Positions 47,462 to 60,261 are shown, numbered from the stretch's first letter. The stretch is 64,000 nucleotides of DNA from Tepidiphilus succinatimandens (GCF_006503695.1 NZ_SBIK01000001.1:99749-163748), one strand, 5' to 3'. Numbers and translations: made by a program. Notes: generated from the sequence alone by a model not told the origin.

Positions 47462-49564
47462 ATGACCCGCAAGATCCTCGTCACGAACGCGCTCCCCTAC
47501 GCCAACGGCGACATCCACCTCGGCCACCTCGTGGGCTACGTGCAGGCCGACGTCTGGGTGCGCTACCAACGCATGTGCGGGCATACGGTCCATTACGTCT
47601 GCGCCGACGACACCCACGGCACGCCCGTGATGCTGCGCGCGGAAAAAGAAGGCATCACGCCCGAAGCGCTCATCGCCCGCGTGCAGCAGGAACACGCGCG
47701 CGATTTCGCCAACTTCCTCGTCGCCTTCGATCACTACCACAGCACGCACAGCGAGGAGAACCGCTTCTTCGCCGAAGACATCTACCGCAAGCTCAAGGCG
47801 GCGGGTCTGATCGAAGCGCGCGAGATCGAGCAGTTCTACGACCCGGTCAAAGGCATGTTCCTGCCGGACCGCTTCATCAAAGGGGAATGCCCGCGCTGCG
47901 GCGCGCCGGATCAATACGGCGACAACTGCGAGGCGTGCGGCGCAGCCTATTCCCCCACCGAACTCAAGAACCCCTATTCCGCCGTCTCCGGCGCCAAGCC
48001 CGTGCTCAAGAAGAGCGAGCACTACTTCTTCAAGCTCTCGGACCCCCGCTGCGTGGAATTCCTGCGCCGCTGGACGCGCGGTACCAACGCGCGCGGCGAA
48101 CCGCACCTGAGCCTCGAAGCGGCCAACAAGATCCGGGAATGGCTCGGCGAAGAGGGCGAGAACCGTCTCTCGGACTGGGACATCACGCGCGATGCCCCCT
48201 ATTTCGGCTTCGAGATCCCGGATGCCCCCGGCAAGTATTTCTACGTCTGGCTGGATGCCCCCATCGGCTATCTGGCGAGTTTCCTGGCGCTCGCCAAGCG
48301 CCGGGGCGACATCGACGTGGCCGAGTACATCGACGCGCGCCGCGCCGCCGAAGCCGGCACCGAGATGGTGCACTTCATCGGCAAGGACATCCTCTACTTC
48401 CACGCCCTCTTCTGGCCGGCGATGCTGCACTTCTCCGGCTATCGCACGCCCACGCGCGAGTACGTCAATGGATTTCTCACCGTCGACGGCGCCAAGATGA
48501 GCAAGAGCCGCGGCACTTTCATCACCGCCCGCTCCTGGCTCGAACACGGGCTCGATCCGGAATGGCTGCGCTACTACTTCGCCACCAAGTCGAACGGCAC
48601 CTTCGAAGACCTCGACCTCAGCTTCGACGATCTCATCGCCAAGGTCAATAGCGACCTCGTGGGCAAGTACGTCAACATCGCCAGCCGTACCGCCCGCTTC
48701 ATCGCCGATCGCTTCGAGGGCCGGCTCGGACCCGTCGATGCCGCAGCGCTCGCCCCCTTCAAGACTGCCCACCGCGACGAGCGGCTGCATCGTGCCTTCG
48801 AAGACGCCGACTACGGTCGGGCGCTGCGCGAGGCGATGGCGCTCGCCGATGCCGCCAACCACTACATCAACGAGCACAAGCCCTGGGAATTGGCAAAGAG
48901 CGGCGAACCCGAGCGGCTGCAGCGCGTGTGTTCCACGGCGCTCACCATGTTCCGCGACCTCACCCGCATCCTCAAGCCAGTCCTGCCGCGCACCGCGGCC
49001 CGCGTCGAGCGATTCCTCGCCATCGAGCCGCTGTGCTGGGGAGAAGACTGGGCGCCCCTGCCGGCCGGGCATCGGATCGAAGCCTACGAGCACCTGCTCA
49101 CCCGCATCGAGCGCAAGGCGATCGACGCGCTCATCGAAGCCAACCGCGAAGCGCTCGCTCCGGTCGCTCCTGCGCCCAAACCTGCCGAAGCGAAGCCCGA
49201 AGCGGCCGCGCCGATCACGCTCGAGCAGTTCCTCGGCGTCGACCTGCGCGTGGCGCGCGTCATCGCCGCCGAGCCGGTCGAGGGCGCCGACAAGCTGCTG
49301 CGGCTGCTGCTCGACGCCGGCGAGCGCGAGGAAGACGGCAGCGCCAAGGTGCGGCAGGTCTTCGCCGGCATCAAATCGGCCTACGATCCCGCCGCGCTCG
49401 TCGGCCGCCTGGTCGTGCTGGTGGCCAACCTCGCGCCGCGCAAGATGAAGTTCGGCCTCTCGGAGGGCATGGTGCTCGCCGCCTCCGACCCGGGCGGCAC
49501 CCATCCCGGCATCTACCTCGTCTCGCCCGACGAAGGCGCAACCCCCGGCATGAGAATCAAATGA
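47462..49564 (+). CDS. metG: Methionine--tRNA ligase
   Basis: MetG charges tRNA-Met. The 700-residue protein contains the HIGH-type motif in [12 protein letters not shown], a zinc knuckle ([18 protein letters not shown]), the editing-domain region, and the KMSKSRG loop (about 342-348). The C-terminal 115 residues form a Trbp111/EMAP-like tRNA-binding dimerisation domain ([20 protein letters not shown]), as in E. coli MetG. Its stop overlaps the SulP start as ATGA. Confidence 0.98.
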   Translation: MTRKILVTNALPYANGDIHLGHLVGYVQADVWVRYQRMCGHTVHYVCADDTHGTPVMLRAEKEGITPEALIARVQQEHARDFANFLVAFDHYHSTHSEENRFFAEDIYRKLKAAGLIEAREIEQFYDPVKGMFLPDRFIKGECPRCGAPDQYGDNCEACGAAYSPTELKNPYSAVSGAKPVLKKSEHYFFKLSDPRCVEFLRRWTRGTNARGEPHLSLEAANKIREWLGEEGENRLSDWDITRDAPYFGFEIPDAPGKYFYVWLDAPIGYLASFLALAKRRGDIDVAEYIDARRAAEAGTEMVHFIGKDILYFHALFWPAMLHFSGYRTPTREYVNGFLTVDGAKMSKSRGTFITARSWLEHGLDPEWLRYYFATKSNGTFEDLDLSFDDLIAKVNSDLVGKYVNIASRTARFIADRFEGRLGPVDAAALAPFKTAHRDERLHRAFEDADYGRALREAMALADAANHYINEHKPWELAKSGEPERLQRVCSTALTMFRDLTRILKPVLPRTAARVERFLAIEPLCWGEDWAPLPAGHRIEAYEHLLTRIERKAIDALIEANREALAPVAPAPKPAEAKPEAAAPITLEQFLGVDLRVARVIAAEPVEGADKLLRLLLDAGEREEDGSAKVRQVFAGIKSAYDPAALVGRLVVLVANLAPRKMKFGLSEGMVLAASDPGGTHPGIYLVSPDEGATPGMRIK

Positions 49565-51246
49565 GCTTCTTCCGCCCGCGCCTCATCGAGACGCTACGCG
49601 GCTATGACCGCGGGCAGTTCCTCGCCGACCTCTCGGCTGGCGCCACCGTGGGCGTGCTGGCGCTGCCGCTCGCCATGGCGTTTGCCATCGCCAGTGGCAT
49701 GTCTCCCTCGGCCGGCATCTGGACCGCCATCGTCGCCGGCTTTCTCATCTCCGCCCTGGGCGGCTCGCGGGTGCAGATCGGCGGCCCCACCGGCGCCTTC
49801 ATTCCCATCGTCTATGGCATCGTCGCCGCCCACGGCGAAGCGAACCTGCTGGTGGCAACCATGCTCGCCGGCCTGCTGCTCTTCGCGCTCGGTGCGGCTC
49901 GGCTCGGCACGCTCATCCGCTTCATCCCCCTGCCGGTGGTGATCGGCTTCACCAACGGCATCGCCGTGGTGATCTTCCTCTCCCAGATCAAGGATTTCCT
50001 CGGCCTGTCGATCGACAAAGTCCCGGCCGAGTTCTTCGGCAAGATGCACGCGCTCGCCACGGCGCTGCCCACCGCGCACTGGCCTACGCTCGGCTTCGGG
50101 CTCGCCTCGCTCGCCTTCCTGCTCACCTGGAACCGCTACGCGCGCCGTCAGCGCTGGCTCGCGCGGCTGCCAGGGCCGCTGGCGGTACTGATCGTTGCCA
50201 CCGCCGTGAACATGCTCTTCTCCCTGCCGCTGGAGACCATCGGCACACGCTTCGGCGGCATTCCCCAGACGATCCCCACGCCATCGCTGCCAGCCTTCGA
50301 CATCACCCGCCTAGGGCAACTGCTGCCACCGGCGATCGCCATCGCGCTGCTCGGCGCCATAGAGAGCCTGCTCTCGGCCCGGGTGGCCGACAGCATGATC
50401 GACGACCGGCACGACCCGAACCAGGAGCTGATGGCGCAGGGCATCGCCAACGTCGTCGCACCCCTCTTCGGCGGCTTCGCCGCCACCGGCGCGATCGCCC
50501 GTACCGCCACCAACGTGCGCGCCGGCGGCCGCACCCCGGTGGCCGGCATCGTCCATTCCCTGACCCTGCTCGCCGTCGTACTCGTGCTCGCGCCGCTTGC
50601 CGCCCACGTGCCACTCACCTCGCTCGCCGCCATCGTGCTCGTCACTGCAGTCAATATGGGCGACTGGCACGAAATGGCCCCCGCTGCGCTCAGACGCTAT
50701 AGCACCAAGTATCGCGTGATTCTGCTCACCACCTTCGCCCTCACCGTGCTCTTCGACCTCACCATCGCCGTCGAAGTCGGCATGGTGCTCGCGAGCCTCG
50801 CCTTCATCTACCAGATGGCGCGCTTCACCCACGTCGAACGGCTGCCGCTGGAGCGACGGCCCGACGCACACCGCTTCCGGCGCGAGGACGGGTCGCTGCG
50901 CGTGGCCGCCTACCGCATCTCCGGCTCGCTCTTCTTCGGCGCCATTCACAAGCTCGACGAGCTCCTCGACACCGAAGACTGGCCCGACGTGGTCGTGCTC
51001 GACCTGGGCAAGCTCGTGAGCATCGACGCTTCGGGACTCGATACGCTGCGCGCCATCGCCCGCGAGCTCAAGAAACGCGGCATCCCGCTCGTACTCGCCG
51101 AACTGAACCGCGACGTCTTCCGCACGCTGCGCAAGGCAGGCTTCATCGACGAGATCGGTCGCGAGAACCTGCGACGCAACCTCGAAGACGCTCTCGCCTG
51201 GGCCGAAGGCTTGCAGCGGAAGGAACCCGAGATTTCCTATACTTGA
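49561..51246 (+). CDS. SulP-family anion transporter with STAS domain
   Basis: The 561-residue protein has 10 or more hydrophobic segments (residues about 18-425) with the SulP landmarks [29 protein letters not shown] and [19 protein letters not shown], followed by a C-terminal STAS domain (about 440-545, with [14 protein letters not shown]). SulP proteins carry sulfate, bicarbonate, dicarboxylates or other anions. With prk nearby, bicarbonate is a possibility, as is sulfate; sequence alone does not decide. The four-base overlap with metG suggests cotranscription. Confidence 0.9.
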   Translation: MSFFRPRLIETLRGYDRGQFLADLSAGATVGVLALPLAMAFAIASGMSPSAGIWTAIVAGFLISALGGSRVQIGGPTGAFIPIVYGIVAAHGEANLLVATMLAGLLLFALGAARLGTLIRFIPLPVVIGFTNGIAVVIFLSQIKDFLGLSIDKVPAEFFGKMHALATALPTAHWPTLGFGLASLAFLLTWNRYARRQRWLARLPGPLAVLIVATAVNMLFSLPLETIGTRFGGIPQTIPTPSLPAFDITRLGQLLPPAIAIALLGAIESLLSARVADSMIDDRHDPNQELMAQGIANVVAPLFGGFAATGAIARTATNVRAGGRTPVAGIVHSLTLLAVVLVLAPLAAHVPLTSLAAIVLVTAVNMGDWHEMAPAALRRYSTKYRVILLTTFALTVLFDLTIAVEVGMVLASLAFIYQMARFTHVERLPLERRPDAHRFRREDGSLRVAAYRISGSLFFGAIHKLDELLDTEDWPDVVVLDLGKLVSIDASGLDTLRAIARELKKRGIPLVLAELNRDVFRTLRKAGFIDEIGRENLRRNLEDALAWAEGLQRKEPEISYT

Positions 51247-51282
51247 CGCAGGTTCGGCGCCCGTCGCCAGGTCGTGCTGCGG

Positions 51283-51288
51283 TATACT
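51283..51288 (+). promoter_or_regulatory. Possible -10 element (TATACT) for dusB-fis
   Basis: TATACT lies 39 bases before the dusB start and 37 bases after the SulP stop. A good -35 at 16-18 bases is absent. A TTGACG at 51,243-51,248 is too far away to pair with it. Confidence 0.4.
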
Positions 51289-51327
51289 TGATCCTTTTCC
51301 TTCAACGAGCCTCTTTCCCCAAACGCG

Positions 51328-52341
51328 ATGGACTACCTCGGCTTTCGCCTGCGCAACAACCTCTTCGTCGCCCCGATGGCCGGAGTCACCGACCGTCCGT
51401 TCCGGCAGCTGTGCAAGCGCCTGGGTGCCGGGCTGGCGGTCTCCGAGATGGTCACCTCCAATTCGCTGCTCTACGGCAGCGCCAAGACCCTGCGCCGGGC
51501 CGATCACACCGGAGAGGTCGAACCCATCGTCGTGCAGATCGCCGGTGCCGACCCCGAGATGATGGCGCAGGCGGCGCGACACAACGTCGAGCGCGGGGCG
51601 CAGATCATCGACATCAACATGGGCTGTCCGGCGAAGAAAGTGTGCAACGTCTATGCCGGCTCGGCGCTCATGCAAGACGAAGCGCTCGCCGCCCGCATCC
51701 TGGAAGCCGTGGTGCGTGCCGTGCCCGACACGCCGGTGACACTCAAGATGCGCACCGGCTGGAACCGCGCCAACAAGAACGCCCCGCGCCTGGCGCGCAT
51801 CGCCGAATCCTGCGGCATCCGGGCGCTCGCCATCCACGGCCGCACCCGGGCCGACCAGTACATGGGCGAGGCGGAATACGACACCATCGCCCTGGTGAAG
51901 ACGCTCGTCTCCATTCCCGTGATCGCTAACGGCGACATCACCACGCCCGAGAAAGCCCGCGCCGTGCTGGACTACACCGGCGCAGACGGCGTGATGATCG
52001 GCCGCGCCGCCCAGGGGCGTCCCTGGCTCTTTCGCGAGATCGAACACTACCTCGCCACCGGCGAGCATCTGCCGCCGCCCTCGCCGCCCGAGATCCGCGC
52101 CCTGCTGCTGGAGCACCTCGAAGACCTCTACGCCTTCTACGGTGAAACCACGGGCGTGAAGGTCGCGCGCAAGCACATTTCCTGGTATACCAAGGGGCTC
52201 GTCGGCTCGGCCGCCTTCCGTCAGCGCATGAACCAGCTCGAGACGGTGACCGAACAGCGCGCGGCGATCGACGAGTTCTTCGGCGATCTGGCCGCCCGAC
52301 GGATCGAATCCCTGGAAACGACCGCCGAGGTCTGCGCATGA
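51328..52341 (+). CDS. dusB: tRNA-dihydrouridine synthase B
   Basis: DusB reduces uridine to dihydrouridine in the tRNA D-loop using FMN. The 337-residue product has VAPMAGVTDRPFRQL, the VQIAGADPEMMAQAA strand, the active-site segment DINMGCPAKKVCN with the catalytic Cys, TLKMRTGW, AIHGRTRADQY and IANGDI. It lies just upstream of fis, with the two genes overlapping by four bases; dusB-fis is a conserved pair. Confidence 0.96.
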   Translation: MDYLGFRLRNNLFVAPMAGVTDRPFRQLCKRLGAGLAVSEMVTSNSLLYGSAKTLRRADHTGEVEPIVVQIAGADPEMMAQAARHNVERGAQIIDINMGCPAKKVCNVYAGSALMQDEALAARILEAVVRAVPDTPVTLKMRTGWNRANKNAPRLARIAESCGIRALAIHGRTRADQYMGEAEYDTIALVKTLVSIPVIANGDITTPEKARAVLDYTGADGVMIGRAAQGRPWLFREIEHYLATGEHLPPPSPPEIRALLLEHLEDLYAFYGETTGVKVARKHISWYTKGLVGSAAFRQRMNQLETVTEQRAAIDEFFGDLAARRIESLETTAEVCA

Positions 52342-52586
52342 AACCGGTGCCCGAATGCCGCGACGAGCTCGGCCGGGCGGTGTTCGCCACCCTCGAGCGC
52401 TATTTCCACGACCTCGAGGGCCAGACACCCACGGGGCTGCATGCCTTGGTGATGGATCGGGTCGAATGTGAACTCATCCGCTACATCCTCACGCGCGCCG
52501 GCGGCAACCAGACGCTGGCGGCGCAGATGCTCGGCATCAACCGCAACACGCTGCGGCGCAAGATCCAGCAATACCAACTCGGCTGA
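52338..52586 (+). CDS. fis: DNA-binding protein Fis
   Basis: Fis is a nucleoid-associated protein that bends DNA and influences rRNA and tRNA promoters. The 82-residue product is a little shorter than E. coli Fis (98 residues), as in other betaproteobacteria. The C-terminal helix-turn-helix is intact: [20 protein letters not shown] (about 57-76). The N-terminal part supplies the dimer interface. It is translationally coupled to dusB. Confidence 0.95.
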   Translation: MKPVPECRDELGRAVFATLERYFHDLEGQTPTGLHALVMDRVECELIRYILTRAGGNQTLAAQMLGINRNTLRRKIQQYQLG

Positions 52587-52608
52587 CCTCCACGCACGGA
52601 AAACCATC

Positions 52609-54192
<1,584 letters not shown>

Positions 54193-54219
54193 CCGTCTGC
54201 CAAGAACGAGCGAACCCCC

Positions 54220-55530
54220 ATGAAGAAACACGGCCTCACCGTGATGGTCATCGGCAGCGGCGGGCGCGAACACGCGCTCGCCTGGAAGCTTGCCCAGTCA
54301 CCGCGCGTGCAGCACGTCCTCGTCGCCCCAGGCAACCCCGGCACCGCCCGCACGGAGAAATGCCGCAACCTGCCGGCAAGCACGATCGAACAATGGCTCG
54401 ACGCCGCCCGGCTCGAGCACGTCGATCTCACCGTCGTCGGGCCGGAAGCGCCGCTTGCCGCCGGTATCGTCGACGCCTTCCGCGAGGCAGGGCTCGTGAT
54501 CTTCGGCCCGACCCAGGCCGCTGCCCAGCTCGAGGCGAGCAAGGATTTCGCCAAGCGCTTCATGCAGCGCCATGGCATCCCTACCGCCGCCTACCAGACC
54601 TTCGCCGACGCCGCGCAAGCGCACGCCTGGGTCGAAACCAAAGGGGCGCCCATCGTCGTCAAGGCCGACGGGCTCGCCGCCGGCAAGGGCGTGGTCGTGG
54701 CGCAGACGCTCGCCGAGGCGCACGAGGCGATCGACCGCATGCTCGTGGCCAACGCCATGGGAGATGCTGGCGCGCGCGTGGTCATCGAGGAATTCATGGA
54801 AGGCGAAGAGGCAAGCTTCATCGTGCTTGCCGACGGGCGCAACGCGCTTGCGTTTGCCACCAGCCAGGACCACAAGCGCCTGCTCGACGGCGACCGTGGC
54901 CCCAACACCGGCGGCATGGGCGCCTACAGCCCCGCGCCGGTGGTCACCCCCGACGTGCACGCCCGCGTCATGCGCGAGATCATCCAGCCCACGCTCGCCG
55001 GCATGGCCGCCGAGGGCACGCCCTACGCCGGCTTTCTCTATGCGGGCCTCATGATCTCGCCGCAGGGCGAACCGCGGGTGGTCGAATTCAACTGCCGCCT
55101 GGGCGACCCCGAGGCGCAACCGCTGCTCGCGCGACTCAAGACCGACGTCGTCGATCTCATCGAAGCGGCGCTCGCCGGCTCCCTGCTCGAAGTCGAAGCT
55201 CAATGGGACCGCCGCCCGGCCGTGGGCGTGGTACTCGCCGCCGCCGGTTATCCGGAAGCACCGCGCAAGGGCGACGTCATCACGGGGCTGCCCGAGGAAT
55301 GCACCCCGCTCGAACCCCAGGAACCGGTGCTCGTCTTTCACGCCGGCACCGCCGAGCGCGAAGGGCAGATCGTCACCCATGGCGGGCGAGTGCTGTGCGT
55401 CACCGCGCTCGGCGAGACGCTGCGCGAGGCGATCGCGCGCGCCTATGCCGTGGCCGACCGCATCGAGTTCGCCGGCAAACAGATGCGCCGCGACATCGGC
55501 CACCGGGCGCTTAACCGCCACCATCCATGA
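54220..55530 (+). CDS. purD: Phosphoribosylamine--glycine ligase
   Basis: PurD forms glycinamide ribonucleotide, the second committed step in purine synthesis. The 436-residue ATP-grasp protein has [27 protein letters not shown], the [14 protein letters not shown] lysine loop, [14 protein letters not shown] and [11 protein letters not shown]. It lies 27 bases after purH, and its stop overlaps the hemF start as ATGA. Confidence 0.97.
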   Translation: MKKHGLTVMVIGSGGREHALAWKLAQSPRVQHVLVAPGNPGTARTEKCRNLPASTIEQWLDAARLEHVDLTVVGPEAPLAAGIVDAFREAGLVIFGPTQAAAQLEASKDFAKRFMQRHGIPTAAYQTFADAAQAHAWVETKGAPIVVKADGLAAGKGVVVAQTLAEAHEAIDRMLVANAMGDAGARVVIEEFMEGEEASFIVLADGRNALAFATSQDHKRLLDGDRGPNTGGMGAYSPAPVVTPDVHARVMREIIQPTLAGMAAEGTPYAGFLYAGLMISPQGEPRVVEFNCRLGDPEAQPLLARLKTDVVDLIEAALAGSLLEVEAQWDRRPAVGVVLAAAGYPEAPRKGDVITGLPEECTPLEPQEPVLVFHAGTAEREGQIVTHGGRVLCVTALGETLREAIARAYAVADRIEFAGKQMRRDIGHRALNRHHP

Positions 55531-56489
55531 TGCCAGACACCGCCGCGATCCGGCGCCATTTCCTCGCGCTGCAGACGCGCATCGTGGAGGCGCTCGCCGC
55601 ACTCGACGGCCGCGCGTTTCGCGAAGAGCGCTGGGAACGGCCGCAGGGCGAAGCGCTCACGGGCGACGGGCTTACCTGCATCACCGAAGACGGCCCGGTG
55701 CTCGAGCGCGGTGGCGTCAATTTCTCCCACGTGCGCGGCGCGAGCCTGCCGCCTTCGGCGAGCGCCCGGCGGCCGGAACTCGCCGGGCGTGCCTTCGAGG
55801 CGCTGGGCGTGTCGCTCGTGCTGCACCCGCGCAATCCTTACTGCCCCACCGTACACCTCAACGTGCGCGCCTTCGTCGCCACCGCCGAAGGGCTGCCGCC
55901 CGTGTGGTGGTTTGGCGGCGGCATGGATCTCACGCCCTACTACCCTTTCGTCGAGGACATCGTGCACTTTCACCGCACCTGCCGCGACGCGGTGCTGGGC
56001 GCGGGCTTCGGCGAGGCGCACTATCGCCACTACAAGCGCTGGTGCGACGAGTACTTCTACCTCAAGCACCGCGAAGAACCGCGCGGCGTGGGCGGCCTCT
56101 TCTTCGACGATCTGGGGTCCGATGGCACCATCCCCTTCGAATCCGCTTGGCGGCTCGCCCAGGCCGTGGGAGATGCCTTCCTTCCAGCCTATCTCCCCAT
56201 CCTCGAGCGGCGGCTCGCCCACCCCTACGGTGAGCGCGAGCGCGACTTCCAAGCCTATCGCCGCGGGCGCTACGTCGAATTCAACCTCGTGTGGGACCGC
56301 GGCACCCACTTCGGCTTGCAAAGCGGCGGGCGCACCGAAGCCATCCTCATGTCGCTGCCGCCGCTCGCGCGCTGGCGCTACGACTGGCACCCCGAGCCCG
56401 GCAGCCCCGAGGCGGCGCTCTACGAAGCGCTCAGGCCACGCGACTGGGCCGAACGCTCGGCCGAGGCTCCGCTCACCGGAACGGAATGA
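55527..56489 (+). CDS. hemF: Oxygen-dependent coproporphyrinogen III oxidase
   Basis: HemF decarboxylates coproporphyrinogen III to protoporphyrinogen IX with O2, so the organism makes haem in the presence of oxygen. The 320-residue product shows [44 protein letters not shown], the FHRTC...[14 protein letters not shown] stretch and [15 protein letters not shown], all diagnostic. Translation is coupled to purD. The last 17 bases overlap the end of the convergent gene. Confidence 0.97.
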   Translation: MMPDTAAIRRHFLALQTRIVEALAALDGRAFREERWERPQGEALTGDGLTCITEDGPVLERGGVNFSHVRGASLPPSASARRPELAGRAFEALGVSLVLHPRNPYCPTVHLNVRAFVATAEGLPPVWWFGGGMDLTPYYPFVEDIVHFHRTCRDAVLGAGFGEAHYRHYKRWCDEYFYLKHREEPRGVGGLFFDDLGSDGTIPFESAWRLAQAVGDAFLPAYLPILERRLAHPYGERERDFQAYRRGRYVEFNLVWDRGTHFGLQSGGRTEAILMSLPPLARWRYDWHPEPGSPEAALYEALRPRDWAERSAEAPLTGTE

Positions 56490-56778
56490 AAACCGGCGAG
56501 ACGTCGATCGTCACGCCTGGACCGTAGTACGGCCGCGCATAGCGATACTCCACCACCCGCGGCGGCGGCGCCCAGTCGCGATAGATCACCGTCTTCTCAC
56601 GCACCACCGTCACCGGCCGCCGATCCCAACCGTAATGACGCCCATGGTCATGGCGCTCGATCACCACCACGTCCGGCCGCCCTGGATGATGGCCCCATTC
56701 CCCCGGCCTTCCCGCCCACGCCGACGTCACTCCCAGCAACAGGGCTCCCAGTCCGAGCACGATCTTCTTCGTATTCAT
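56473..56778 (-). CDS. Small secreted protein of unknown function, Tyr/Arg/Pro-rich
   Basis: A 101-residue product with a cleavable signal peptide ([16 protein letters not shown]..., ending AWA at about 23-25). The mature part is rich in His, Tyr, Arg and Pro, with [14 protein letters not shown] and [14 protein letters not shown], and could be a small periplasmic or surface protein. The His content might allow metal binding, but I see no defined motif. The ATG at 56,778 is backed by a strong GGAGGAAGG. The tail overlaps hemF on the other strand. Confidence 0.7.
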   Translation of the reverse strand: MNTKKIVLGLGALLLGVTSAWAGRPGEWGHHPGRPDVVVIERHDHGRHYGWDRRPVTVVREKTVIYRDWAPPPRVVEYRYARPYYGPGVTIDVSPVFIPFR

Positions 56779-56891
56779 GATCCTTCCTCCGGCAAAGCTG
56801 TCTTTTTCCTGACTACAGAATAGCGTCCCTGGCGCTTCGCCAGCGTAAAAAGGTGTTTCGCCCAAAGTACGGCGGCAAAGCGCCTTCTTGC

Positions 56892-56897
56892 TACAAT
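56892..56897 (+). promoter_or_regulatory. -10 element (TACAAT) of the pyk gene
   Basis: TACAAT overlaps an in-frame ATG at 56,896, which rules that ATG out as the pyk start. Transcription would begin near 56,904, leaving a leader of about 34 bases before the ATG at 56,938. The -35 region is not recognisable. Confidence 0.5.
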
Positions 56898-56937
56898 GAA
56901 CGCACGCAAGCGCGTTGCGCCACCATCCGGAGTGCCC

Positions 56938-58389
56938 ATGCCGCTACGCCACACCAAGATCGTCGCCACACTCGGCCCGGCAAGCTCCAGCGCCGAGGTG
57001 CTCGGCCGCATGATCGATGCCGGGCTCGACGTCGCCCGGCTCAACTTCTCCCACGGCAGCGCTGACGAGCACCGCGCCCGTGCCAAACTGGTGCGCGAGC
57101 TCGCCCTCGAGCGCGAAAGGCCCGTGGGACTACTCGGCGATCTGCAAGGGCCCAAGATCCGCATCGGCAAATTCGCCCAGGGAAAAATCACGCTCGAGCG
57201 CGGGCAGAAATTCGTGCTCGACGTCCACTGCCCCGTAGGCGACGAAACCCGGGTCGGGCTCGACTATCCCGATCTGCCGCGCGACGTGCGCCCCGGCGAC
57301 GTGCTGCTGCTCGACGATGGCAAGATCCGGCTGCAGGTCGATTACGTCGCCGGCGATCGCATCCATACCACGGTGCTCGTGGGCGGCGTGCTCTCCGATC
57401 ACAAAGGCATCAACCGCCAGGGCGGCGGCCTCTCGGCCCCGGCGCTCACAGCCAAGGACATGGAAGACATTCGGCTCGCCGCCGAGATCGGCGTCGACTT
57501 CCTTGCCGTGTCTTTTCCCAAGAACGCCGCCGACATCTACATGGCGCGCCAGCTCATGCGCGCTGCCGGCGGGCACGCGCTCATCATCGCCAAGATCGAG
57601 CGCATCGAGGCGGTGCAAAACCTCGAGGAGATCCTGCAGGCGAGCGACGGCATCATGGTCGCGCGCGGCGATCTCGCCGTCGAAGTGGGCGATGCCACGG
57701 TACCGGCGCTGCAGAAAAAGATGCTGCGGCTCGCGCGCGAGCGCAACCGGCTCGCCATCACCGCCACGCAGATGATGGAATCGATGATCGAAAGTCCCGT
57801 GCCCACGCGCGCCGAAGTCTCGGACGTGGCCAACGCCGTGCTCGACGGCACCGACGCGGTCATGCTCTCGGCCGAGACCGCCAGCGGGCGCTATCCGGTC
57901 GAGACGGTGGAAGCCATGCACCGCGTCTGCCTCGAAGCCGAACGCTCGCAGGAGAGCTCGCTCGACCGGGAGCTGCTCGACCGGGTCTTCACCCGCATCG
58001 ACGAAGCGATCGCCATGTCGGCCATCTGGACCGGCTGGCACCTGCGCGTCAAGGCGATCGCCGCCATGACGCAGACCGGCGCCACCGCCCTGTGGATGAG
58101 CCGCATCAACTGCGGCGTACCCATCTTCGCCCTCACCCCCGACGAGCACACGCGCAACCAGATGACGCTCTACCGCCAGGTCACCCCCATCCTCGTGTCA
58201 CAGCTACACCAAGACCGCGACGAGATGCTGTGGGAGGCGGAAAAGATCCTGCTCGAGCGCGGCATCGTCGCCTACGACGATCTCATCGCGCTCACCATCG
58301 GCGAACCCATCGGCGTGCCCGGCGGCACCAACACCCTCAAGATCGTGCGCGTCGGACAGACCCTGCGGGCGAGCGTCCCGCCGGTGTAG
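56938..58389 (+). CDS. pyk: Pyruvate kinase
   Basis: Pyruvate kinase makes pyruvate and ATP from phosphoenolpyruvate. The 483-residue product starts PLRHTKIVATLGPASS and has the substrate-site segments VARLNFSHGS and LGDLQGPKIRIG, the catalytic Lys in IIAKIERIEAV, MVARGDLAVEVG, ITATQMMESMI and MLSAETASGRYPVE. The ATG at 56,938 has GGAG six bases upstream and matches the family N-terminus. It is followed by fba in the same direction, with a possible TAGAAT box overlapping its stop. Confidence 0.96.
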   Translation: MPLRHTKIVATLGPASSSAEVLGRMIDAGLDVARLNFSHGSADEHRARAKLVRELALERERPVGLLGDLQGPKIRIGKFAQGKITLERGQKFVLDVHCPVGDETRVGLDYPDLPRDVRPGDVLLLDDGKIRLQVDYVAGDRIHTTVLVGGVLSDHKGINRQGGGLSAPALTAKDMEDIRLAAEIGVDFLAVSFPKNAADIYMARQLMRAAGGHALIIAKIERIEAVQNLEEILQASDGIMVARGDLAVEVGDATVPALQKKMLRLARERNRLAITATQMMESMIESPVPTRAEVSDVANAVLDGTDAVMLSAETASGRYPVETVEAMHRVCLEAERSQESSLDRELLDRVFTRIDEAIAMSAIWTGWHLRVKAIAAMTQTGATALWMSRINCGVPIFALTPDEHTRNQMTLYRQVTPILVSQLHQDRDEMLWEAEKILLERGIVAYDDLIALTIGEPIGVPGGTNTLKIVRVGQTLRASVPPV

Positions 58390-58428
58390 AATCCGCCCGA
58401 ACGATCCGCTCCCAAGGAGAAACGACCC

Positions 58429-59493
58429 ATGCCTCTCGTCTCGATGCGCCAGCTGCTCGATCACGCCGCCGAACACGGCTACGGCATTCCCGCCTTCAAC
58501 GTGAACAACCTCGAACAGGTGCAGGCGATCATGGAAGCCGCGGCCGAGACCGACAGCCCGGTGATCATGCAAGCCTCGGCCGGCGCACGCAAGTATGCCG
58601 GGGAGCCCTTCCTGCGCCACCTGCTGCTTGCCGCGGTCGAAGCCTACCCGCATCTGCCGGTGGTGATGCACCAGGACCACGGCCAGACCCCGGCCGTGTG
58701 CATGGCCGCCATCCGCTCCGGCTTCACCAGCGTGATGATGGACGGCTCTCTGCTGGAAGACGGCAAGACCCCTTCTTCCTACGACTACAACGTGGCCGTC
58801 ACCCAGGAAGTGGTGCGCTTCGCCCATTACATCGGCGTGACGGTGGAAGCCGAACTTGGCTGTCTGGGCTCGCTCGAGACCGGCCAGGCGGGCGAGGAAG
58901 ACGGCATCGGCGCGGCCGGAACGCTCGCGCACTCGATGCTGCTCACCGACCCCGAACAGGCCGCCGACTTCGTGCGCGCCACGCAGTGCGACGCGCTGGC
59001 GATCGCCATCGGCACCAGCCACGGCGCCTACAAGTTCTCGCGCAAGCCCACCGGCGACATCCTGGCCATCGAGCGCGTGAAAGAGATCCACGCCCGGCTG
59101 CCCAACACCCACCTCGTCATGCACGGCTCCTCCAGCGTGCCGCAGGAGCTGCTCGAAGAGATCCGGCGCTACGGCGGCGACATGAAAGAGACCTATGGCG
59201 TGCCCGTCGAGGAAATTCAAACCGCCATCCGCTACGGCGTGCGCAAGATCAACATCGACACCGACATCCGCCTGGCCATGACCGGCGCCATCCGCCGCTT
59301 CTTCGCCGAGTCGCCCGACAAGTTCGACCCGCGCGAATACCTCAAACCGGCGCGCGCCGCGGCCAAGGCCGTGTGCAAGTCGCGCTACGAAGCCTTCGGC
59401 TGCGCCGGCATGGCGAGCAAGATCAAGCCGATCCCGCTCGAAAAGATGGCCGAGCGCTACCGCAAGGGTGAACTCGCCCAGCAGGTGCGCTGA
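58429..59493 (+). CDS. fba: Class II fructose-bisphosphate aldolase, Calvin-cycle type
   Basis: The enzyme makes fructose or sedoheptulose bisphosphate and is zinc dependent. The 354-residue product has [17 protein letters not shown], the metal-site [13 protein letters not shown], the [11 protein letters not shown] segment, [12 protein letters not shown] and [12 protein letters not shown]. The C-terminal [15 protein letters not shown] region is typical of the CbbA/FbaA subtype found in autotrophic proteobacteria. AAGGAGA precedes the ATG. With prk nearby, the gene fits CO2 fixation as well as gluconeogenesis. Confidence 0.95.
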   Translation: MPLVSMRQLLDHAAEHGYGIPAFNVNNLEQVQAIMEAAAETDSPVIMQASAGARKYAGEPFLRHLLLAAVEAYPHLPVVMHQDHGQTPAVCMAAIRSGFTSVMMDGSLLEDGKTPSSYDYNVAVTQEVVRFAHYIGVTVEAELGCLGSLETGQAGEEDGIGAAGTLAHSMLLTDPEQAADFVRATQCDALAIAIGTSHGAYKFSRKPTGDILAIERVKEIHARLPNTHLVMHGSSSVPQELLEEIRRYGGDMKETYGVPVEEIQTAIRYGVRKINIDTDIRLAMTGAIRRFFAESPDKFDPREYLKPARAAAKAVCKSRYEAFGCAGMASKIKPIPLEKMAERYRKGELAQQVR

Positions 59494-59504
59494 AACATCG
59501 CCAG

Positions 59505-59526
59505 AAGCCCGCCATGTGCGGGCTTT
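59505..59526 (+). terminator. Probable terminator of the pyk-fba unit
   Basis: AAGCCCGC (59,505-59,512) and GCGGGCTT (59,518-59,525) form an eight-pair stem around a five-base loop. The T-run after it is only three bases, so termination may be partial. Confidence 0.55.
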
Positions 59527-59550
59527 GTCCATTCAAGGAGGAGACATCCC

Positions 59551-60123
59551 ATGAGTGAAGAGCGTATCAGCCGCTTTCCCGTCGCCCGGCTCGACGATCT
59601 GCCCGAAGACATCCGCGCCCGCATTCTCTCGGTGCAGGAAAAGACCGGCTTCATCCCCAACGTCTTCCTTGCGCTCGCGCACCGGCCCGAGGAATTCCGC
59701 GCCTTCTTCGCCTATCACGACGCGCTCATGGAGAAGAACACCGGGCTCACCAAGGCCGAGCGCGAGATGATCGTGGTGGCCACCTCGGCGGCCAACGACT
59801 GCCTCTACTGCGTGATCGCCCACGGGGCCATCGTACGCATCCGCAGCAAGAATCCGCGCCTGTCGGACCAGCTCGCCGTCAATTACCGCCGCGCCGAGAT
59901 CACCCCGCGCCAGCGCGCCATGCTCGACTACGCCATGAAAGTGGCGCTGCGCTCGGCCGAAGTCAGCGACGAAGACTTTGCCGCCCTGCGCGCCCATGGC
60001 TTCACGCTCGACGACATCTGGGACATCGGCGCCATCGCTGCTTTCTACGGCATGAGCAACCGCATCGCCAACATGAGCGCCCTGCGGCCCAACGACGAGT
60101 TCTACGCCATGGGACGGGGCTGA
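59551..60123 (+). CDS. AhpD/carboxymuconolactone-decarboxylase-family peroxidase-related protein
   Basis: The 190-residue product is an all-helical AhpD-like protein. The redox site is DCLYCVIAHGAIV (Cys residues three apart, then His). FIPNVFLALAHRPEEF and LTKAEREMIVVATSAAN match the uncharacterised peroxidase-related subfamily. Such proteins can reduce peroxides with a thiol partner, but the substrate here is unknown. The start has AAGGAGGAG upstream. It stands between fba and the sulfur operon and has no obvious partner. Confidence 0.88.
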   Translation: MSEERISRFPVARLDDLPEDIRARILSVQEKTGFIPNVFLALAHRPEEFRAFFAYHDALMEKNTGLTKAEREMIVVATSAANDCLYCVIAHGAIVRIRSKNPRLSDQLAVNYRRAEITPRQRAMLDYAMKVALRSAEVSDEDFAALRAHGFTLDDIWDIGAIAAFYGMSNRIANMSALRPNDEFYAMGRG

Positions 60124-60222
60124 ACACGGCAAAAAATCCTGCCCTCTGGGCGCCCGGGCGCCGCGAAAAAACGTCGAGAAGAAACGAGGCAGCGGGTCGG
60201 CTCGCCACCTCGTCGCGGTGGA

Positions 60223-60243
60223 TTTATGACCGAAATTCATAAA
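60223..60243 (+). promoter_or_regulatory. Inverted repeat upstream of the sulfur-operon promoter
   Basis: TTTATGA (60,223-60,229) and TCATAAA (60,237-60,243) are perfect complements separated by seven bases, with centres about two DNA turns apart from the -35 below. The A/T content stands out against GC-rich neighbours. The form suits binding by a dimeric regulator. The regulator is unknown. The rest of 60,124-60,222 holds a GC-rich palindromic patch and nothing else recognisable. Confidence 0.55.
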
Positions 60244-60261
60244 CAAACCCCTCCAGCTTGC

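Noticed and set aside
56896..56937. Longer pyk starting at the ATG at 56,896
   Set aside because: That ATG overlaps the TACAAT box, and the family N-terminus begins at 56,938.
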